A stretch of DNA of 62,919 nt, taken from contig JAAUPS010000004.1 in assembly GCA_012033015.1 (NCBI GenBank), forward strand, positions 1 to 62,919, in the 5' to 3' direction. This document shows, piece by piece, positions 56,578 to 62,919 of this stretch; the first letter of the stretch is position 1; every line of letters begins with the position of its first letter. Both the position numbers and the translations under genes were made by a program. Source of the stretch: Phormidesmis sp. RL_2_1. Its GTDB lineage: Bacteria > Cyanobacteriota > Cyanobacteriia > Phormidesmidales > Phormidesmidaceae. Under the pieces are notes generated by a model. The model worked only from the letters and a program-made list of their open reading frames with translations. It had not been told where the DNA came from and did not search any database.

Positions 56578-57156
56578 ATGACCTTCAAACTGTTTTTTAT
56601 TTTAGGAACAGCCCTCGTGCTGTTGCCAGTGTTGCCAGCGGGGGCTCAAATCTATGAAAGTGAGTCCTATTTTTCTAGCCAGACCGCTCAAAGTTCTCAG
56701 ACCGCTCAAAGTTCTCAGACCGCTCAAAGTTCTCAGACCGCTCAAATGGTGCAAACCCTTGGACAATTTGCGCCATCTACAGCGTCAAGATTGCCGAGTA
56801 CGTCATCTCCAACCGTCGTTGTGCGCTGCTGGCAAACTAGCCAGCGGCAAAGTCTTCGCAGTCTTATCAGCATCATTCAGCCCTCGTCATCGACAGCGTC
56901 TCACCCTGCTGAGTCGGCGATTCGAGAGTTGCTCACCCGTCAAGCAGAGCGCCAGGTAACGATCGAAATCCATGGCAATTGTCATGATGTTTCTATTCAA
57001 GTTGAATCTGCACGGCCTGAATCTACATGGCCTGAATCTACATGGCCTGAATCTACATGGCCTGAATGGCAGGAACGAACCTATCCCTTGGAGCAGCTTG
57101 AACCGTGGTTAACCCGTACAGGATCGGGCTGGGACTGGTTTTTGCGACAACGGTAA
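56578..57156 (+). CDS. secreted protein with two internal tandem repeats, unknown
   Basis: 192 residues from the ATG at 56578, chosen because it begins a clean signal peptide (FKLFFILGTALVLLPVLPAG, cleavage near GAQ). An upstream in-frame start would add a non-signal extension. The mature part begins with four SSQTAQ units (18-nt repeats), continues with a conserved-looking VVVRCWQTSQRQSLRSLISI, then three PESTW units (15-nt repeats) and a Trp-rich C-terminus. Two Cys (RCW and GNCHD). Function unknown. Confidence 0.65.
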   Translation: MTFKLFFILGTALVLLPVLPAGAQIYESESYFSSQTAQSSQTAQSSQTAQSSQTAQMVQTLGQFAPSTASRLPSTSSPTVVVRCWQTSQRQSLRSLISIIQPSSSTASHPAESAIRELLTRQAERQVTIEIHGNCHDVSIQVESARPESTWPESTWPESTWPEWQERTYPLEQLEPWLTRTGSGWDWFLRQR

Positions 57157-57175
57157 ATCAAATATTTTGCCAAGG

Positions 57176-57230
57176 CTGCATACCGATTGAGTTTCGTTCC
57201 TAAGGTATGAATAGAGAGGGAAAACCCCTC
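57176..57230 (+). promoter_or_regulatory. shared leader element, copy 2
   Basis: CTGCATA, TTCCTAAG (again 21 nt after the start of CTGCATA) and GAGGGAAAACCCCTC, ending 47 nt before the next ATG. Homologous to 55673-55726. Confidence 0.65.
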
Positions 57231-57277
57231 ACCACAATTTTTCAACATTCACCTTATCAGTACAAGGAAGACCTGAG

Positions 57278-57994
57278 ATGAAATTTCAAACGTTATTGAA
57301 TTTTGCTGCTTCTGCAGCGGCTTCTGTTGCTTTTGTCGGTGCTCAAGTGTTACCGGCGGCGGCCCAATCCACCGTTCAATCTGCTGGCCAATCCACCGTT
57401 CAATCTGCTGTTCAATCTACCGTTCAATCTACTCCGCACTCACCCCTGCAATCTACCATTCAAACCAGACAGCTTCAGGCTCAAACGATCACAATTCCAG
57501 CGACAACTGGTATTGTCATTAGCTTTTTAGCACCTGTCAGCATAGATGCAGGAGAAGCTGCCTATCCATTAACTGTGCCCCTTTCACAAGCTATTACTGA
57601 TCCGCAAGGGAATGTGATTGTCGCTGAGAATAGTCCTGTCAGTATTGTGATTCAGCCGGAAGCGGGCGGCGCTAAAATTGTTGCCCAATCTATTTTAATC
57701 AACGGTCAAATTGTTCCTGTTCAAGCGACCAGCCCGGTGATTCCGGGGACGACGGTGGTTCATGTGCGCGCCAATGATCGAGCCGCTGACAACGGCGCAA
57801 CGATAGGTCGAATTGTTGGCAGTGGCTGGGGCTTTATCAATGGGGGCGATCCAGATGCCTTTGATCAAGGCGGTATGTTAGGTAGTTTTGTCGGTATGTT
57901 GTCTGGTAGGCAAGATGAGAGCACCCGTGTGGTACAAATTCCTCAGGGTAGCGTTTATGTACTCTCTTTGGAAGAAGCCATCCACCTGCGGTAG
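57278..57994 (+). CDS. secreted beta-rich protein, unknown
   Basis: 238 residues. Signal peptide (SAAASVAFVGAQVLPAAAQ, cleavage after AAA/AAAQ). A STVQSA-type repeat region (~30-60) follows. A beta-rich domain begins TITIPATTGIVISFLAPVSI and continues with VIVAENSPVSIVIQPEAGG and GQIVPVQATSPVIPGTTV. A glycine-rich segment and LPQG-like VVQIPQGSVYVLSLEEAI close it. It probably lies in the periplasm or outer envelope. It ends 46 nt before the caspase gene in the same direction, so the two may be cotranscribed. Confidence 0.7.
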   Translation: MKFQTLLNFAASAAASVAFVGAQVLPAAAQSTVQSAGQSTVQSAVQSTVQSTPHSPLQSTIQTRQLQAQTITIPATTGIVISFLAPVSIDAGEAAYPLTVPLSQAITDPQGNVIVAENSPVSIVIQPEAGGAKIVAQSILINGQIVPVQATSPVIPGTTVVHVRANDRAADNGATIGRIVGSGWGFINGGDPDAFDQGGMLGSFVGMLSGRQDESTRVVQIPQGSVYVLSLEEAIHLR

Positions 57995-58040
57995 TTGCAT
58001 CTATTTTGTCTGAGTTGTTGTTTATGGTTTTGTTTGCGCT

Positions 58041-61000
58041 ATGTGCCCTGCGAGTATCGGTACCAGCCAATCTGTGCGATCGCCCAAAACGCAGAATGCC
58101 AAACTTTGGCTTGTTTTAGTCGGCGTCAACCACTACCAAGATGCTGAACTGCCGAACCTGTGCTATTCAGTCATGGACTGCCAGGGACTCAGCGAAGCAC
58201 TGCAAGAAGCAACCCAGGCCGCTGATCAAGCTCAAATGAGGGTGCATCATGATAATGCTGAGCAGCCACCAACCTTGGCTGCAGTTCAGGCCAGCCTAGA
58301 AGCAATGGTCTGTCAGGCTCAAAGGCAAGACACAATTTTGCTGTATTTTTCGGGGCATGGGGTGCAAGATTTGCCCAGTCAACAGGCCGTACTGTGCTTA
58401 GCAGATACCCATAAAGACAACTTGCTGACTACAGGACTACCATTGGCGTCAATTTTGCAGGCTTTTGGTCGCTGTAGCGCCCGCCAGCAGTTGGTGTGGT
58501 TAGATGCTTGCCACAGTGGCGGCATGAGCTTGAGAGGGACGCAGGCAGAGATGCAAACAGGGATGCAGACAGGCGCAGCGCCCTTACCTGATCCGATGCC
58601 ACCAATGGTGAGTGTCTTGCGTCAGCGAGCGGCCCAGAGTAACGGCTTTTATGCGCTGCTATCGTGCGATCAAGATCAGCGCTCTTGGGAGTTTCCCCAG
58701 CTTGGCCATGGCGTGTTTACCTACTATCTGATGGCAGGGCTGCGGGGCCGTGCGGCCAATGCACAGGGGATAATTGAAGCAGATAGTTTGTACCGCTATG
58801 TGTATTATCAAACGCTGCAGTACATTGATAAAACGAATCAACAGCTTCGCTTGATCAACCAGCAAAAGCGCAGCAAAGGCGATGCTCAGCTTCATCGTGA
58901 ATACCCATTACAAACGCCTAAGCGAATTGTTGAAGGCGTTGGTGAGATTACGCTAGATCTCAAAACTGTCAGTGTTGAACAATACCATCTGCGCCAAGCA
59001 CTATTAATCGACGGGCAAACCAATTCACCCACTAAGCTGCCACTGAGTAAAGTGCTTCGGCAGACTGGGGATTTTGACTTAAGCTATTGGCCCCAGCCCA
59101 GTGACGAGAAGGAGGATGTTCGAGCAGCGATTGGAAAGTGTTTGAAAATTGAAAAGAACTTTCAAGTCGATGGCCCCAAGTCTGTTCAGTCGATGGTCAG
59201 TCCAGGGGTTGAGCCAGGGGTTGAGCCAGGGGTTGAGCCAGGGGTTGAGCCAGTAGGAACAGCGTTGCTATATGTACGGGGCGAAATCAAGACGACAGAA
59301 ATCGGAGACTCTGTGCTGGTACTTGCCGATGGCACTCACCTGAGTCGCTCTTGGCTGAGGCAGATGCTGCGACGCTCGACCATGGCGCAACAAATTGTTG
59401 TTCTTGACTGCCCGAAGGCCGAGATACTAGCAGAATGGGTAGAAGAGCTGCAAGCGGAGATTGGGCGAGAACAGTGTTTGTTGGCTGCGGCGGCCCCTGC
59501 ATCAGCGCCGGATGCCTTTGTCCAAGCCTTATTAGATACGTTAAGCGAGGCCGACTTACCCACGGGGCTACCGGTGGCGGGATGGATTACCCAATTACAA
59601 GGGCGACTGGCGCTAGCAGGCGTAACGCTGCACTTTTGGCTCTCTGGCAATAGTGTGATTGAGGTGATTCCTGGCCGCACGGCCTCCCGCAGAGGGGAGG
59701 CCCAACCACCCGTTGATATTGGGTTATGCCCTTATATGGGACTGCGTGCATTTGGGACGGGTGATGCGGCGTTCTTTTTTGGCCGTGAGACTTTAGTCCA
59801 AAGACTGTTGCAAGCTTTGAATGCTCAATCGTTTTTGGCAGTCGTAGGGGCTTCTGGCAGTGGTAAGTCTTCGGTGGTGCAGGCAGGGTTAATGGCCCAA
59901 CTGCGGCAGGGTAAACAAATTCCAGGCAGTAAAAGCTGGTGGACGGGTAGCTTTCGTCCGGGGGCAAATCCTTTGCAGGCATTGGCGATCAGTCTGGCTC
60001 ACCAATCGATGGATGGTAAATCGGTTGAGGTGGATGGTGAAACAGAGCGACTTCAGGTGGAGGGACTTTTACATCTGGGGGTGGAAGGGTTTGTCCGATG
60101 GCTGAGAATGCGCCTTGAACCGATGGTGGTGCTGGTGGTCGATCAATTTGAAGAGTTGTTTACCCTGGCCAGTGAGCAAGAGCGACAACAGTTTTTGGCA
60201 TTGATGATGGGCGCGATCGCCCATGCCTCAGATCGTTTTAAACTCATCATCACCCTCCGCGCCGACTTTGTCTCTGCCTGTTTGGATATTCCTGCTCTGG
60301 CCCAAAGGCTACAGCAATCTAGCGTATTTGTTCCCCCTGTGCTCTCCGAGGCCGATTACCGACAAATTATCTTGCGGCCCGCTGAAAAGGTAGGCTTGGT
60401 TGTTGAACCCGAGCTGGTCAATGTGCTGTTACAAGATATTCATCAGGGGGTGGGGAACTTACCCCTGTTGGAATTTGTTCTAGAGCAGATTTGGGAGCAG
60501 CGTCAACCCGGACGGTTGGCCTTGCAAGTATACCAAGAACAAGTCGGTGGGCTAAAAGGGGCGCTAGAGCGTAAAGCACAAGCTGTGTATGACTCTTTAG
60601 CGCCAGCCGCTCAAGACTGCGCTCGTTGGATTTTCTTAAACCTAACCCAGCTTGGTGAAGGCACAGAAGATACACGCAGGCGGGTTGAAAAATCTGAACT
60701 GATGGTTGCTAAGTATCCTGAAAAACTCATCGATGAGACGCTTCAAGCGCTCACAACTGCCAAACTAGTTGTTCTAGATGGCGGCGATGAGCCACCGAGA
60801 ATAACCGCTGATGCAGCCAAACCGCGTGGTTCCCATCCAGCCTTGATAGCTGATCGTTCCGCCTCTTTTTCTGCTTCCCTTTCCACCTCTGCTGTCACCA
60901 TTGAAGTGGCCCATGAAATTATTATTCGCCATTGGTCTACTTTGCGTTGGTGGCTAGAAGAAAACCGGGTGCGGTTGCGATCGCAGCGTCAGGTAGAACA

Positions 61001-62919
61001 AGCGGCATTGGCTTGGATGCACAGCGATCACCAACCGGACTTTTTGCTGCGAGGGGTGCCTTTAGATGCGGCAGTAGACATTTACATCAACCATACCGAC
61101 GAGCTATCGCAAGATGTGCAAACGTTTGTAGAAGCTGGGTTAGCGCAGCGCGAGGCTGAGCAACAAAAAACACAACAACAACTGCGACAGGCCAAAAGGG
61201 CGATCGCCCTGATCAGCACCTTGGCGATTGGGGTCACCGGCTTTGGCGGGGCGACTTACTGGCAACAGCAGCAAGGGCGACTCAGAGAAATAGAGACTCT
61301 CAATGCACTGTCAACCGCCCAGCTTGCCAATCATCAATCCTTAGAATCAATGGTGAGTGCAGTGCAGGCAGGCCAGCAGTTGCAGGCGATTCCCAAACTG
61401 TTGCGGCGGTGGCAGGCTCAGCCGCTATGGGCCCAAACCACAGGTACATTACAGCAGGCGGTGAACCTATCTTTTGAGCGCAACCGGCTAGAGGCGCACA
61501 CTCAGCAGGTCAATGCCGTCGCCTACAGCCCAGATGGACAGTTGCTGGCCTCGGGCAGTGACGATGGGCAGCTTGAAAGTGTGGCGAGCAGATGGCACCC
61601 TGCTGAATTCTATGGTGGTAGGGGCCAAGGCAGCCGATGCGATCGCGCCCAGTCGAATAACGGATGTCACGTTTAGCCCCGATGGACAAAGGATTGCCGT
61701 TGCTCAATCAGATGGAGTAGTAACCCTTTGGCAACCAACTAGCGACAGCGCTCAGCAGCACATTACAGCCCATTCAGATTGGGTCACTGCCGTTGACTTT
61801 AGTGCCGATGGTCGGCAGCTTGCAACGGCTAGTCGCGATGGGCGAATCAAACTGTGGTCAGCAGAAGACGGGCAATTTATCACGACACTTGCCGGTCATC
61901 GGGGCTGGGTGAATGCGTTGAGCTGGAGCCCTAATGGCCAGCAGTTGGCTTCAGGCGGAGAAGATCAGCGCCTGAAGCTGTGGAACGTGGCTCAAGGCCA
62001 GCTCGCTTGGGAAGTCGATGGCCACGATGGCGAATCGGTAAGCGCTGTAGATTTTAGTCCCGATGGGGCTTGGCTGGTGTCAGGCGGCGGCGATCGCACG
62101 GTCAAGCGATGGGCTTTGGCAGCCAAAGCACCTGAAATTTTAGGCACACATGGGCAGCCAGTCACCGCCGTTGCCTTTAGCCCTGACGGCAAATCTGTGG
62201 CTTCGGCTGGCAGCGATCGCACCGTGCAGCTTTGGCCCCTCGAAGATACCCACGCACAGAGCAGTGTTGCGCGTTCTACGATGAGCCTTGAAGGGCATGG
62301 CGGCAGTGTGTTAGATCTGGCCTGGCGTCCTGATGGCGAGCGATCGCATCTGCCAGTACTGACAAAACCATCCGACTGTGGCAAGTGCCCCCATCGAGCA
62401 GCCATCTACGCTGGAGCTATATGGCGTGCAGCTCAGCCCGGATGGAAAAACACTGGCCGGAATAGATTGGCAAGGTGATGTGCAACTATGGGCGCGCGAT
62501 CATGACCACCTAGGAGCACAACTCATGACATTGCCAACCCAAGCCAGCTACGTTTTCCAAATATCGTTTGGCGAAAAGATACTGGCCTCGGCCAGCGAAG
62601 ATGGAATCGTGCGGCTGTGGAACTTGACGGATGGCAGCTTGGCGAAGGCCCTAGTCGGGCACGAAGGGGCTGTTGAAACGGTAGCATTTAGGCCAACGGT
62701 TAGGCCCTATAAACAACAACTGCTTTCAGGTGGCATCGATGGCATGTTGCGTTTGTGGGCAGCCGATGGCGAAACGCTCCAGCATTGGCGGGCGCATGAT
62801 CAAGGCGTCAGTGCGATCGCCTGGAACCCGAAAGGAACTTTGATAGCCTCAGGCAGCACTGATAAAACAGTGAAAATTTGGGCTGATAACGGCACATTGC
62901 AGCATGTTTTAACAGGTCA
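58041..62919 (+). CDS. caspase-nSTAND1-WD40 protein (partial at right edge; three frame breaks)
   Basis: More than 1600 residues. Domain order: peptidase C14 caspase (~20-270; catalytic His in LLYFSGHG, Cys in LDACHSGG); linker; a degenerate second caspase-like region (~410-530); nSTAND1 NTPase from CPYMGLRAFGTGDAAFFFGR (Walker A GASGSGKSS, Walker B VVLVVDQFEELF); a coiled coil and a transmembrane-like segment (AIALISTLAIGVTGFGGATY); then at least eleven WD40 blades continuing off the window. Breaks: near 61566 (one G too many), near 62342 (one G missing) and near 62408 (one A missing). Such STAND proteases are proposed to act in programmed cell death or phage defence. A 12-nt array encodes PGVE repeats near residue 395. 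Confidence 0.88.

Noticed and set aside
1-62919. tRNA or rRNA genes
   Set aside because: I looked for cloverleaf T-arm sequences (GGTTCGA-type) and rRNA-like blocks in the intergenic regions and saw none; a covariance search would settle this.

Overview
The window comes from a cyanobacterial chromosome. Evidence: the HIP1 octamer GCGATCGC and truncated forms recur throughout, and many genes are typical of oxygenic phototrophs (NDH-1 subunits ndhF1 and ndhD1, a Tab2-type photosystem translation factor, a Psb32/TLP18.3 TPM protein, the PSII-type S4 protein, the CcdA-Ccs1 cytochrome c system). Gene density is moderate. Intergenic regions are full of short tandem arrays and nested small dispersed repeats. 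I cannot assign a genus.

Layout. 1-3.6 kb: SDR dehydrogenase, then a 1.6 kb repeat-rich gap and a sterol-desaturase-like hydroxylase. 3.6-14.6 kb: housekeeping genes (mtnP, TPR proteins, Tab2, avtA-like, rimM, alpha/beta hydrolase, class II aldolase, tsaE, ParA-like, CDGSH protein, N-formylglutamate amidohydrolase). 14.8-18.4 kb: a FecR-like protein, an outer-membrane barrel and a CHAT protease, all on the plus strand. 18.5-21 kb: S4 protein and an unknown membrane protein with a duplicated domain. 21-29 kb: ndhF1-ndhD1, ftsW and ccdA-ccs1. 29-37 kb: psb32, YtxH/DUF948 pair, a cyanobacterial protein of unknown function, IscA/SufA, small proteins and yvcK. 37-46 kb: MlaF/MlaD-type lipid transport pair, a GAF-GGDEF-EAL protein, an ABC-2 exporter and an orphan sugar-binding lipoprotein. 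46.5-51.6 kb: pilMNOQ. 52-55 kb: HU, cobC/cobD and an atypical flavoprotein that overlap end to start. 55.3-62.9 kb: small secreted or membrane proteins, then a very large caspase-nSTAND1-WD40 protein running off the right edge.

Quality caution. I count 18 single-base reading-frame breaks in 11 otherwise full-length genes, including the core genes rimM and ndhD. Most are a missing base in a homopolymer. This points to sequencing or assembly indels rather than real pseudogenes, so I annotate these loci as single composite CDSs.

Most interesting: (1) the terminal caspase-nSTAND1-WD40 protein appears to carry a second, degenerate caspase-like domain; (2) two of the secreted-protein genes just upstream of it share a 54-55 nt leader/promoter element with fixed internal spacing; (3) two families of nested dispersed repeats share an inserted module; (4) a pair of mutually exclusive long hairpins (19 bp and 16 bp) lies in a divergent promoter region; (5) more than 25 micro-tandem arrays sit between and inside genes, three of them spanning stop codons.
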